Made by a program: the position numbers and the translations under genes. Under the pieces are notes generated by a model. The model worked only from the letters and a program-made list of their open reading frames with translations. It was not told where the DNA came from and did no database searches. From Homarus americanus (lineage: Eukaryota; Arthropoda; Malacostraca; Decapoda; Nephropidae), in the NCBI RefSeq assembly GCF_018991925.1, contig NW_024737068.1, positions 8,425,337-8,489,336 on the forward strand: a stretch of 64,000 nt of DNA, in the 5' to 3' direction. Shown here piece after piece: positions 43,013 to 54,119 of the stretch; position 1 is the first letter of the stretch, and each line of letters begins with the position of its first letter.

Positions 43013-43072
43013 CTCTGGGCCGAAATGGTCACCTTCACGCAGGCAGGTACCGGTTCGAGTCTCACTTGGGGG
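43013..43072 (+). mobile_element. Possible tRNA-like SINE fragment
   Basis: CCGGTTCGAGTCTCACTTGG at 43050 has an excellent B box (GGTTCGAGTC). TGGGCCGAAATGGT at 43016 is a weak A-box match about 30 bases upstream. No closed tRNA cloverleaf is visible. A chance match is possible. Confidence 0.3.
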
Positions 43073-43135
43073 GGTGGGGAAGGCTGAGAGGGGAGGGGCG
43101 GGGGGTAGGGTGTCGTTAATGGTGTGTGGTGTTTG

Positions 43136-43168
43136 ATTAGGTTAGGTTAGGTTAGGTTAGGTTAGGTT
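43136..43168 (+). repeat. Interstitial TTAGG tract
   Basis: Six TTAGG units followed by a short ATA run. Confidence 0.85.
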
Positions 43169-43289
43169 CTGTAATAATAATAATAACAATAATAATAATC
43201 CCCGTCCCATTAGATTCTCTCCTCATTTCAATTTCAAAATCTAAATCCTCTTTCTAACACCGAGTATTTAACCCGAGTTTAGCATTCCA

Positions 43290-43585
43290 TATCTTACCTA
43301 CACATTCCTGCGGTAGGTGACGCCCTGAGCCGCCCGCCAGTCAATTTACATTATAACCCAGGCAGCGTTACCAAAACACCCTCCTCTGAATTATAGCCAG
43401 ATGTGAACCCTTCCCCTAAAATTGCCGCATTATGAGCGTGGTGGGGCTGGAGATGGCCACAGCCACAGTCGGCCATCAGTAATGACAGGCCGTGGCCGTG
43501 TCTAAACAAGGGTGTGAATTACGCCACGGAATCCACGGAATGATCCCATGGGCAGAATTAATTACCATATGCGTGTCACCGCCCC
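43290..43585. promoter_or_regulatory. Candidate regulatory island 3 in the Dll intron
   Basis: About 290 bases of complex, GC-balanced sequence in repeat-rich surroundings. Homeodomain-type cores are at GTCAATTTACATTATAACC (43339), GGTGTGAATTACG (43510) and GAATTAATTACCATA (43555). No open frame or splice sites support an exon. Confidence 0.3.
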
Positions 43586-43605
43586 CCCCCCCTCCCGCCA
43601 CATGT

Positions 43606-43785
43606 CCTTCTGGCTACTCGACAGGAATTCTAGCTATTTCGTGAAGCTGTTGGCTATTTGGTGGGAATTCTAGCTATTTCGAGGGGGTTGGGTTAACTGG
43701 CGGGATGTGTGGCTATTTTACCAAGATGTAGGTTATTTGGCGAGATTTTTGGCTATTTTTTCAGGTTGGTGGATACTTTACCATA
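43606..43785 (+). repeat. Degenerate ~22-bp repeat of GGCTATTT
   Basis: GCTATTTNG followed by GNGAAG/GGGAAT/GAGATT words recurs about eight times; strongly diverged. Confidence 0.7.
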
Positions 43786-45240
43786 TAAACATACTGTACA
43801 CACACACACACACACAAACAGACAGTAAAGGAAATACAGCAAACAGATAACACAAACAGTGAACACAAACAGTGAACACAATACATAGAGATTGGAAAGA
43901 AAGAACGAGAAATAACAGACGAATGGAGACAAAATAAATATGAAAACAACTACAAAATCCAACAAAGAAAGGCTATTGGGAGAAACAATGACCTCAGTAA
44001 ATGCTAATAATAAAAAAAAGATCCTTAAAAAATACGATAAAAGAACCCTGATAATCTAAAAATGTAGAAATAAAATTAATAAATATTTTAAAGTCAAGAC
44101 AAAAATCACAGACAAAACAAAATAAAGAAACATAAGATTATAATAAAAACAAAAACAAAATCATAATCTAAAAAAAAACATTAAAATATAACAAATAACT
44201 TAAAAAAAAAATCACAAACTCAAACTTACAAAAATTATAAATGAGGAAATAAATTCACACCATCCCCTAAAAAAAAAATTAAAATCTAAAAAAAAAAATA
44301 TTAATGAGGTAGATAATTCAGGTTAATTAAAGGCATCACCACGGGGGGCAGGGGGGGCGACATTTACCCAGGAAAGAAAGATTGACTCACTATCCTCATT
44401 ACAAATAATAAACGCAACAGAAACCAAGCGGTGGCCAGGCGAGACTAACACACGGACACGCTACAAATCAAACAACAGAATGACCAACAACGGGAGTAAT
44501 GTCAACGGGAAAAGATGATTTATATAATTTTGTATTGATATCTTACCGTTTATAATGCTGATGTATTGTAGTTAATGTATTAAATTTAGGATAGAAGCTA
44601 TAGAAATGTATTGGATTTATTTCTCTCTTTTTGTAGGAAATTATGAAATGTGTATTGAACCTTTGTGAAAAATTAATAGGTTTATATGGAACCTCTGTTG
44701 TGGAAATTCAATAGATGTATTTAAGTGATATGGAACCTTTAATTGAACCTCTGTTGCAGGAAGTCAACAGATACAACTGAACCGTTATAGAAAGTCAACG
44801 GATGTAGTGTACTGTTTAAGATGTCCAACAGAACCACTCGTACCCACTCACACCTGGGCTGACTAGGGGTTCCCCGGACACGATCTTGCGACTATTAAAA
44901 CAGGATCGAATGCTTTGTATATGTATGTATATGTATGCATGTATTCTGAGATGCATGTATTAGGTGAGACTCGTGTGCTCTGATGCATATGTGTGTGTCT
45001 GATGTGTGTAGCAGAATTTAAATGCCTGTTGAGTGTGTGTGCGTGCGTGCGTGCGTGTGTATGTGTGTGTGTGTGAGTGATATTGTGCATTAACGAGAAA
45101 GATAAAACGAGAAGAGAGAGAGGATGATAAAGAAGGCTTAAAAGGAAGATAGAAATAGTAGATAGGGAATTATAGTAAACCTAGAGAAATAAAGGAAGAA
45201 GGATGGGGCAGAAAATAAAGGTGATAGGGATAATAGGGAA
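43786..45240. other. A-rich stretch, GT tract, no gene
   Basis: 43960-44340 is dominated by AAAAATAAAA; GT-rich sequence lies at 44980-45078. Phrases such as GGAACCTNTGTTG and AGTCAACNGATG repeat loosely at 44680-44800. Confidence 0.6.
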
Positions 45241-45259
45241 GACCTCATCGGTGTAAAGA

Positions 45260-45340
45260 GGAGGAGGAGGAGGAAGAGGAGGAGGAGGAGGAGGAGGAGG
45301 AGGAGGAGGAGAGGAGGAGGAGGAGGAGGAGGAGGAGGGT
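45260..45340 (+). repeat. (GGA)n microsatellite
   Basis: About 26 GGA units, two interruptions. Confidence 0.96.
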
Positions 45341-45493
45341 GACAAATAGCTGTTGGTTCTGCCGTGTTTACTTTGATCAGATAATTGTGCGGATGGTCGT
45401 TAGCACTAAGACACCATAACGCGATTTACTGCCTTCCTCTACACAAACTGCTGACGTCTCTATAAAGGTGTATCGGAGTCCTCTTTAGTAACA

Positions 45494-45546
45494 ATAGTAG
45501 TAGTAGTAGTAGCAGTAGTAATAGTAGTAGTAGCAGTAGTAACAAT
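45494..45546 (+). repeat. (TAG)n microsatellite without an insertion
   Basis: About 17 AGT/TAG triplets with CAG and AAT interruptions. Same motif as the retroelement target at 18-22.6 kb, but no element copy adjoins it. Confidence 0.9.
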
Positions 45547-45569
45547 GGTGTAGTAGTTTTTAGTAATGT

Positions 45570-45571
45570 TG

Positions 45572-45632
<61 letters not shown>
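45570..45632. repeat. (ATT)n microsatellite
   Basis: About 20 ATT units. Confidence 0.96.
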
Positions 45633-45633
<1 letters not shown>

Positions 45634-45711
45634 ATGGCTGTGGTGGTAGTTACTGTGATATGCCATTAGTATTTTGTTCTTAGTTTGTGTGATTCTCTGG
45701 CTCTGACATAC

Positions 45712-45775
45712 GTACACACACGGACACACGCACACACACACACGCACACACGCACACACGCACACACACACACAT
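45712..45775. repeat. CA/CGCA-rich tract
   Basis: CACACACGCACA-type repeat, about 64 bases. Confidence 0.9.
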
Positions 45776-45854
45776 CATCTCTGTCTCTCTCTATTCCACA
45801 TTCACCACCACCGAGCATCATCCACCTAGCATCCAACTATCCATGCATCATCTA

Positions 45855-45985
45855 CCCAGTCACGCACGTATCACCCACCCAACATCCAGCCCACTCCAGC
45901 AAGGTAGGGAGGTAGGTAGTATACAGTCACGCACGTATCACCCACCCAACCACCCATCCAGCCACCCATCACACCACCCAAGCAT
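45855..45985 (+). repeat. 68-bp-spaced duplication with CACCCA words
   Basis: CAGTCACGCACGTATCACCC plus ACCCAAC occurs at 45858 and 45926. Confidence 0.88.
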
Positions 45986-45989
45986 CGCC

Positions 45990-46230
45990 TGACAATCAGC
46001 TGACATCCCCGGGAACAGCTGTCAACAAAGCCTGTGTGATGATTGGGGAGGTTGATTTATGACTCCTCGCTCAGCTCAACACTCCAGCCGAAGATAATGA
46101 GTGTTGCATGGGTTATAAAATACACCCAGGGCCTTGTGTTACGGCAGTGTTATGTGTTATTAACGCCGTCATGCAGGGGAGGATGACGGCATAAAGTGTC
46201 CTCATTCGGAACTGCAGATGGTGGGGACTT
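45990..46230. promoter_or_regulatory. Candidate regulatory island 4 in the Dll intron
   Basis: About 240 bases of complex sequence. Contains CAGCTG E-box, AACAAAG (SOX/TCF-type), GATTTATGAC (posterior-Hox-type TTTATGAC), GGTTATAAAATACACCC and a perfect 8-base inverted repeat GCCGTCAT (46165) / ATGACGGC (46183). Motif matches alone are weak evidence. Confidence 0.32.
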
Positions 46231-46345
46231 TTTTTTTTTTTTTTTGAGAAATTTCTTTTTTGTTGGAGGAATATTTTTGGTTTTGTTGGAGGAATATTTT
46301 TGGTTTTGTTAGAGGAATATTTTGGTTTTGGTTAGAGAAACATTT
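46222..46345 (+). repeat. Poly(T) and ~25-bp TTGGAGGAATATTTTTGG repeat
   Basis: A 17-base T run, then four units of TTGGAGGAATATTTTTGGTT. Confidence 0.85.
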
Positions 46346-46379
46346 TTTTATGTTTGATGAGTAAAGATATTTTTTCTGG

Positions 46380-46460
46380 TTATTATTATTATTATTGTTA
46401 TTTTTATTGTTATTTTTATTATTATTATTAATATTATTATTATTATTATTATTATTATTG
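46380..46460. repeat. (ATT)n microsatellite
   Basis: Imperfect ATT/GTT tract, about 27 triplets. Confidence 0.93.
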
Positions 46461-46564
46461 GGGGGATTCCTTGTGTGACGTAGGGCGTTTTTGTACGGGA
46501 GATGCGGATTTTAATATGCTGTGATGCTAAGGGTAGTTCTTGTGGATGTTCGAGGTCAAAATAT

Positions 46565-46860
46565 ATGCTCTCTCTCTCTCATTTTCTTTCATTCTATCTC
46601 TATTTCTCTCTCTTTTGCTTAATTTCTCTGTCCCACTGTCTTTCCCATCCCTTCTTTCTTTCTCATCTCTCTGCCTCTTTCACATCCTCTCTCTCTTTCA
46701 TCTCCCCTCTCTCTTTCACCTCCTCTCTCTCTTTCTTTTTCATCTCCCCTCTGTATCATCCCCTTCCCTTTCACCACTATTCCATCCCTCATCCCTCCCT
46801 TTCACCACCATCCTTTCACTCACGCCTCTCCACTCCACTTCTGTTACCTTCTGGCCCAAC
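46565..46860 (+). repeat. Pyrimidine-rich tract
   Basis: TCTCTTTC, CATCTCCCCT and CACCATC words; open frames reflect composition. Confidence 0.85.
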
Positions 46861-47033
46861 AATTTCACTGTCCAGTAGCCCTATGACCTAAAATTTACCA
46901 GGGTTTTAAGCAGGTCCAGCCTGTCGCATTGATAGGCTTATTGACGCACCTTATTGATTTCAGCCCCCCACCTTGTTAAATGCTCGACCCTCAACTACCA
47001 TGAGTCTCTATAGCTCTTCAAATGGTTAACGGT

Positions 47034-47680
47034 TGTTGGTAGTGTTTGGTTATAATATGGTAGATGATGGTGTTTGGTTGGTGATGGTGTTTGGTTGGTG
47101 ATGGTGTTTGGTTGATGGTGTTTGGTTGGTATGTGTTTGGTTAAGTGACGGTACTGGTTGATGGTGTATGGCTGGATGGTGTATGGTTGGATGGTGTTTG
47201 GTTGGTGATGGTGTTTGGCTGATGGTGTTTGGTTGTGCATGGTGTTTGCCGGTGATGTGTGTTTGGTTGGTGATGGTAACCACATGATGCAGTTTGCTGC
47301 GACATGCTTGCTGATGGTGTTTGGCTGGTGATGGTGTTGGTTGATGGTGTTTGGTTGGTGATGGTGCCTGGTCAGCATTGCGCTCGGTTGGTGATGGTGC
47401 CTGGTTGGTGATGGTGTTTCTGGTTGATGATGGTGTTTGGTTGTTGGTGTCATTGTTGGTGTTTGGTTGTTGGTGTTTGGTTGATGATGGTGTTTGGTTG
47501 ATGATGGTGTTTGGTTGTTGGTGTTTGGTTGATGATGGTGTTTGGTTGGTGAGGGTGTTTGGTTAATGGTGTTTGATTGATGATGGTGTTTGGTTGGTGA
47601 TGGTGTTTGGTTGATGGTGTATGGTTGATGGTGTATGGTTGATGGTGTTTGGTAGATAATGGTGTCTGGTAGTTTCTATT
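47034..47680 (+). repeat. ~15-bp GGTGTTTGGTTGRTGAT minisatellite
   Basis: About 40 units of GGTGTTTGGTTG with GTGAT, ATGAT or no spacer; two decayed patches near 47230-47320. The plus strand is nearly free of C. Confidence 0.93.
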
Positions 47681-47919
47681 AACTTTTCTACTCTCTAGTT
47701 TAGCTCTCAGTTGGTAGTCACTGGAAGGAATTGACATTGGTGGTTCAGTAAGGCAGCCACAGCTAATAACCATCCTCACGGTCATTAGTAACGAGGACGT
47801 TTCTCTAATTACCCAATAGGGGACACTCTGGACCTGTATGTTAATGACTAGGGAGTTAATGGGGGCATTATATACGTCATATATTAAGGGAAGCTATATA
47901 AGAGGAGGATCAATGGGGA

Positions 47920-48009
<90 letters not shown>
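47920..48009. repeat. (TAA)n microsatellite, 30 units
   Basis: Pure ATA/TAA for 90 bases. Confidence 0.98.
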
Positions 48010-48580
48010 CAAACAACAATTTCAATACACTACATAAACAAGTCATGTTCCTGTATAGTATAAAGGTATGACCAGTGAATACACATATAAAATAAATACA
48101 TAGTGATATAGCAAATTACCATATAGGATTTCTCTGTAATTATGGTATGAATACTTAAACAGCAATTGTATTTTATAGTCGAAATTACTCTCCTCATTTC
48201 GTGTAATTCCTGGTTATAATATTTCAAGGTATATTCAATTAGGGTAAATATAACGAGTATACTAAAATAAGTGATGGTATAATTATATGATGTTGACTGT
48301 AGATTAATATTAAAATACAGACTATTTGATTTGATCGTGGATGATTAAGTGGGTTGAAACTATACCATGATTTTGTGCCTTTACTCTCGTTTCTTAATAA
48401 AAAAATCTAAAACAAATTTTTTTTATTAAAATTAAAATTAACCAGAGTTTAGGATTGTAATGACTAACAACATTGATGTTTTTTATTTTGATTTTTGTTT
48501 CTTTCAGGAGTTAGCTGAAGGAACGGCTATTCTTTAAAAGTTAATATGGGCTTTTGTTACCAGATATTAAATAAGAGTTA
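48010..48580. other. AT-rich stretch without recognised features
   Basis: Nothing recognised. Confidence 0.6.
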
Positions 48581-48584
48581 TAAA

Positions 48585-48870
48585 GACAACTTTGTTTGCT
48601 GTAACATCAAAAGCTTCTTACTCAGTTTAGAAGCTTTACTTAGTCTTAACACCAAGTCCATATAATACTGTTTAGCTGTAAATGCTGTAAATATCAAGAC
48701 CCGAATTAGCTTATTCCCCGTTCTTGCTGTAATTATCAAGGATTGGCGCAAGTGTTTAGCTGTATTTGCTGTAAACATTAAGCCCTTGTGAAATTATTAA
48801 GCTTTTGATTCTGTAAACATCAACAGCTTACACATAGCTTTGTAGCTTTGCTTGTTGTAAATATGCAGAG
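48585..48870 (+). repeat. Cryptic ~60-65-bp repeat with GCTGTAAATATCAA
   Basis: TTGCTGTAACATCAA, ATGCTGTAAATATCAA, CTTGCTGTAATTATCAA, TTTGCTGTAAACATTAA, TTCTGTAAACATCAA and CTTGTTGTAAATATGCA occur at roughly 60-base spacing, with AGCTT/GCTTA words between. It is an old tandem array. Confidence 0.7.
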
Positions 48871-49149
48871 CTTGAAATGGAAATTATCGTTTAAAATTCA
48901 TTTATGAGTTTGTGGACGCTGTTGCATGCGAAAAAAAATATTTCTCCTGAATTACGTTAAATACAGAGCTTTTGTCCTTGCTAAAAATAAACAGAAATTT
49001 CAGTCATTATAGAAATATTACAAAAGGATTACAGTTCTCTGCACGATATTACAGTGGCTGTATTTTTTTCAGGTGATTATTAACTAACTATTTGATTGCT
49101 TTGTACTCTCATATGACCACTACAGCAGTTATCCCATAATTTAGATACT

Positions 49150-49390
49150 AATTACAAAAAACAACCCATGATTCTATTACAAACCCATGGATAAACCAAT
49201 AATAAATATAACCCATGAATTACCCCATAACTTGTGAATATAACCCATAACCCATGAATAGACCACTGACTTCATAATATCATCCATAAAAAAACCCATG
49301 ATGTTGTAATAAAAACTCATGAACTAATAAAATTACTTGTACAGACCCATGAACCCATAAATAAAACCACCAACAAACCCATAACGCCAC
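49150..49390 (+). repeat. Cryptic AACCCATGAATA repeat
   Basis: About a dozen ACCCATGA or ACCCATAA motifs at variable 12-30 base spacing. Confidence 0.75.
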
Positions 49391-49475
49391 ACTGTACTGT
49401 ATACCCCATCCTCGCCCCCACACTCCCTTCTCTCTCCCTCTCCCTTCCTCGCATACGTACAGGAGTCTATGTGAT

Positions 49476-49478
<3 letters not shown>

Positions 49479-49522
<44 letters not shown>
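49479..49522. repeat. (GT)n microsatellite
   Basis: About 21 GT units. Confidence 0.96.
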
Positions 49523-49526
<4 letters not shown>

Positions 49527-49649
49527 ATCCTTTAAGCGAGTGAGTCAAAATAGTTAAGATGCACGGAGCGTGTGGCTGGCTCAAGCCTTAACATACTATC
49601 ATTAAACTTTATGTCATTGGTTTTCGTTCTCGATGTCAGATTGAGAGTT

Positions 49650-49650
<1 letters not shown>

Positions 49651-49693
<43 letters not shown>

Positions 49694-49920
49694 GCCTCCC
49701 TTATTTCCTTCTCCTCTGATTCCTTTTTATCTTCTCCTCTCATGTCTTCCTCATCCTCTTCTCTCCTTCTCCTCTTTCTTCCTCCTGTCTTCCTCCTTAT
49801 CATATTCCCATTCTCGTCCTCCTCTTCTCCTCCTCCTCCTCTACTCGTCCTCCCCTTCTCTTCCTCCTCCTCCTCTACTCCTCTTCTCCACTACTCTTCC
49901 TCCTCTTCTCTCCTGGTGGT
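49651..49920 (+). repeat. (CT)n then CCT/TTC-rich tract
   Basis: (CT)20 to 49691, then pyrimidine-rich sequence with CTCCTCCT and TCTTCC to 49915. Confidence 0.9.
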
Positions 49921-50021
49921 ACAGGGGAGGCGGCACTGTTCAAACTACCAGATGTAATGAACAGTTTAGAAGTTGTGTAGACAAGCGAGTTTGTACTTTA
50001 CTTTTGTTCTTTAACGATGTT

Positions 50022-50535
50022 ATTGTGATGGTGGTTGTTGTTCTTCTGTTGTTATTGTTGGTGTTGTTGTTGTGGTTGTTGTTCTTCTTTTGTTATTGTG
50101 GTGGTTGTTGTAGTTCTTCTGTTATTATTGTGGTTATTGTGGTTGTTGTTATCCTTTTGTTATTGTGGTAATTCTTGTTATTATTTTGTAATTGTAGTGG
50201 TTGTTGTTCTTCTTCTTCTGTTGTTATTGTGGTTGTTGTTATTGTGGTTGTTGTGGTTGTTGTTGTTGTTCTTTTGTTATTGTGGTAGTTGTTGTTCTTC
50301 TGTTGTTATTGTGGTTGCTCTGGTTGTTGTTGCTGTTATTTTGTTATTGTGATAGTTGTTGTTCTTCTGTTGTTATTGTGGTTGTTGTTCAATTTCTTTT
50401 CTTGTTGTGATTCTTGCTGTTATTCTTTTGTTATTGTAGTGGTTGTTGTTATTTGTAATTGTTGTGGTTGTTGTTTTTCTATTCATATTATGGTTGCTGT
50501 TGTTTTTATTACTTTTTATTGTGGTGGTTGCTGAA
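50022..50535 (+). repeat. ~24-bp GTTGTTCTTCTGTTGTTATTGTGG minisatellite
   Basis: Built from TTGTTATTGTGG and TTGTTGTTCTTCTG words in changing order for 510 bases; A and C are rare on the plus strand. Confidence 0.9.
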
Positions 50536-50583
50536 CAATTAACCAAACTATGTTCTGCTTCGTCATGTTTGTTCATTGTTCGA

Positions 50584-50585
<2 letters not shown>

Positions 50586-50634
<49 letters not shown>

Positions 50635-50650
50635 TGTGTGTGTGTGTATT
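50586..50650. repeat. (GT)n microsatellite
   Basis: About 32 GT units, one TATG interruption. Confidence 0.96.
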
Positions 50651-50969
50651 TGACTCCGTGTGTATTGTCTGCGAGCGCTTGACAAACAAACAAACAGACA
50701 AACAGATATAGAAAAGTATAAACATATCCTGAATTATTATATGTTTGGAATTCTGTTTCTTATACCGAGTGATATATGATGCCTGATATATTCTGCTCTA
50801 GATATATACGTCGATCAGCCTTGATAATATTCTATTATATATACTACATATTTTCTTTTCCGGGTTTTTATGTCAATATATTCTTATATCTTATAGGAAA
50901 ATACAAAGATTATTTTTTTAATATATATTTTTTTTCATATATAAGAATGTATCAACGGGATATTGTTCA

Positions 50970-51256
50970 TACATACATACATACATACATACTTACATAC
51001 ATACATACATACATACTTACATACATACTTACATACATACATATATTAAATACATACATACATACATACATATATTAAATACATACATACATACATACAT
51101 ACATATATTAAATACATACATACATGCATACATACATACATACATACATACAAATATACATTACATACATACATACAAACATACATACATACATACATTC
51201 ATATATTAAATACATACATACATACATACATACATACATACATACATACATACATA
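50970..51256. repeat. (ATAC)n with periodic ATATTAA
   Basis: ACATACATACAT interrupted five times by ATATATTAAAT or similar, forming a loose ~40-base higher-order unit. Confidence 0.94.
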
Positions 51257-51344
51257 GTTAATTTGTTCACTCAGAGGATAATAACTTTATGTTGTGTTCT
51301 CGTCTCTGAGCTGAATAATTGATCGTAGTCCTTCATTATGACAT

Positions 51345-51377
<33 letters not shown>

Positions 51378-51489
51378 GGAGGAGGAGGAGGAGGAGGAGG
51401 AGGAGGAGGAGGAGGAGGAGGAGGAGGAGGAGGAGGAGGAGGAGGAGGAGGAGGATGTAGGGAGGACGGTAATGATGATAATGATGATG

Positions 51490-51525
<36 letters not shown>

Positions 51526-51742
51526 GAGGAGGAGGAGGATGTAGGTGACGGACGATGATAATGATGATGAGGATGTTGATGATGATGATGGAGGAGGAGG
51601 AGGAGGAGGAGGAGGATGTAGGTGAGGACGGTAATGATGATAATGATGATGATGAGGATGATGATGATGATGAGGAGGAGGAGGAGGAGGAGGAGGATGT
51701 AGGTGAGGACGGTAATGATGATAATGATGATGAGGATGATAA
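51345..51742 (+). repeat. GAT/GAG compound tract with ~100-bp unit
   Basis: (GAT)n then (GAG)n followed by GATGTAGGTGAGGACGGTAA recurs four times at about 90-105 base spacing, so simple repeats are nested in a larger tandem unit. Confidence 0.92.
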
Positions 51743-52390
51743 TATAATGATTAGATGATGATGAATATAATGATAATGACAAAACGATAATAGAATGATA
51801 AAGATGTCTATCACGTCATTAGTTTTCCTACCTGTGCTTAATTACCTTTACAGAATAGGTATAAATCACCCTAGTAGACAGGATTACATTATTATACAAA
51901 AAAATAAAAACTACATATAACTCACATATCATTCATTCACATCATTATCATTGAAAGAAATTGTCATAACCTAACGCACTCGTAGATAAATAGATCGAGA
52001 TTGGACACTATATCAAATCACTTTTATATAACGCACTCAATTCACACAGGTAATATATGTTTTATATTTCTCACTCAGGTATAGTTTAGTGAGACATATA
52101 TAAAAATTACGAAGAGTGAGAAGTAAAAAATAATATTCACTCAAGAATTTCGGGAGTGAATTTAATTAGTTATGCTTTATAGTTACCTTAGTAGGGAACG
52201 TAGCATATAAAGAGTGTGTTAAACATCCATTATACCAGGATATCTACCGCCAGATCTACCTGTACCTGCCTGTAATGAGTCGAGGGTAGCAGAACCGCCC
52301 GTAAAAAAAGCCTTCAAGCTGAATCAGCGTCGGTTACACTTAAGAGAAAAAGCTTAGTTAAGATTCACCTCAACTTTCAAGTGGAGTTTG
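51743..52390. other. AT-rich stretch without recognised gene
   Basis: Nothing recognised. Confidence 0.55.
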
Positions 52391-52394
52391 TGGC

Positions 52395-53105
52395 AGCGCC
52401 TTGTTGACAGGGATGAGGGTGCTGACATCACTCCTTGTTGACGGGGGTGAAGTTGCTGACATTACTCCTTGTTGACGGGGGTGAAGGTGCTGGCATCACT
52501 CCTTGTTGACGGGGGTGAAGTTGCTGACATTACTCCTTGTTGACGGGGGTGAAGGTGCTGGCATCACTCCTTGTTGACGGGGGTGAAGTTGCTGACATTA
52601 CTCCTTGTTGACAGGGATGAGGGTGCTGACATCACTCCTTGTTGACGGGGGTGAAGTTGCTGACATTACTCCTTGTTGACGGGGGTGAAGGTGCTGGCAT
52701 CACTCCTTGTTGACGGGGGTGAAGTTGCTGACATTACTCCTTGTTGACAGGGATGGGGTGCTGACATCACTCCTTGTTGACGGGGTGAAGTTGCTGACAT
52801 CACTCCTTGATGACGGGATGAAGGTGCTAACATCCTCCTTGTTAACAGGGGTGAAGGTGCTGACATCACTCCTGTTGACGGGGTGAGAAACGCTTATCCT
52901 CCTTGTTGACGGGGGTGGGGTTTGTGACATCACCCTTGTTGACGGGGGTGAGGGGACTGACATCACTCCTTGTTGACGGGGGTGAAGGTGCTGACATTAC
53001 TCCTTGTTGACAGGGATGGGGGTGCTGACATCACTCCTTGTTGACGGGGGTGAGGGTTGTGACATCACTCATTGTTGACAGGGGTGAGGGCACTGACATC
53101 AATAG
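52395..53105 (+). repeat. 34-bp minisatellite with 68-bp higher-order unit
   Basis: About 20 units of CTCCTTGTTGACGGGGGTGA plus AGTTGCTGACATTA. In the left half, AAGTTGCTGACATTA and AAGGTGCTGGCATCA alternate, giving a 68-base dimer. The right half (from 52750) has single-base deletions and is less regular. Confidence 0.94.
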
Positions 53106-53289
53106 TAAGCAGAAGGTTCACTTAACTCCAGGGATCCACATAAAGCACGTGCTAACTCACCATATCACTTAGTAGGTAATTCAGGAAAGCTTATCTAAAC
53201 TTAAATCAACAAACAGGTGCACGTCTTGTCTTTGCTTGTTTTACGTTTGAGGGTTAACATGTGGTTAAGTCTCCAATACTTAATATGTC

Positions 53290-54119
53290 CTGGAATGTTA
53301 GGCGCGTCCTGTACTTCCAGGGAGCGCTTGGTTCATCCCATTAACAGGCCTCTAGGTTGAGAAATCTATTCCAGAATCTAAATCCGGCCAGTTTTCCCCG
53401 TTTCTCCTTGCAGGTGAAGGTTAGTGTACACGTAGCTTAAACACACACACCCCTCGCCGTGTCGGCCCGCCATCCATATTCAAAAGCGAGCAATTAGGCA
53501 GTCTTTTACTGGTTCTCCGGCGTGGCCCACTACATCCACGCTTTTCCCTCGTCTCCTCTCCGTTTCGGTTTTATTTCGTGGTTTAAGGTCCGGTTTAACT
53601 CCTCTCTGACGCACCTTTTGGGGTTGATTTCAGTGTAGCGCCGTACCCAGACTCTCACCTGGTGTGTAGGTGGCCTCTGTGTGCTTACAGTAGACAGTCT
53701 CGTAGTTTTATGGCAGGAATCGAATAAGATCCTGATCTAAATCCAGAGAAACGGGAATTAAAGTTTCGTGCATTTTTCATTTAAATTCGGTGCCGCTCAG
53801 CCCGGTCTATCTGTCAGTTTGTGAGTTGCAAACGTGTAAGTTTTCGTCGCCATTCGTCCAGTTCCCACGAAAATCAGATCACGGTCTTCGCTCGCGGTGA
53901 AGCTTACTGCTCTACTGTAAGTCTCGCGCCGCCTCTCTCTATCATTCGATCGAAGACCTAGGACCTAGATCAGTGTGTATCTAGAGAAGAGGTCTAGTTA
54001 GTTGCGTGTGAGGCTTTCTGGAGCAGGTGGGAAGGGGCGGGGTGGGCGGCAGGGTGGCAGAGAGGCGGGCGGGGTGAGTGTAGCGGACAGACGGCGCGCC
54101 GCCCGCGGGAGTCATCAGT
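53290..54119 (+). promoter_or_regulatory. CpG-containing island, possible promoter or 5' exon
   Basis: About 830 bases of complex sequence, rich in CpG relative to its surroundings. The 3' part (54030-54110) has GGGGCGGGGTGGGCGG and GGCGCGCCGCCCGCGGG. GGGTGAGTGTAG at 54069 fits a plus-strand 5' splice site. ATG 54120 follows in good context. Nothing identifies a transcript, and an enhancer in the Dll intron is equally possible. Confidence 0.35.
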
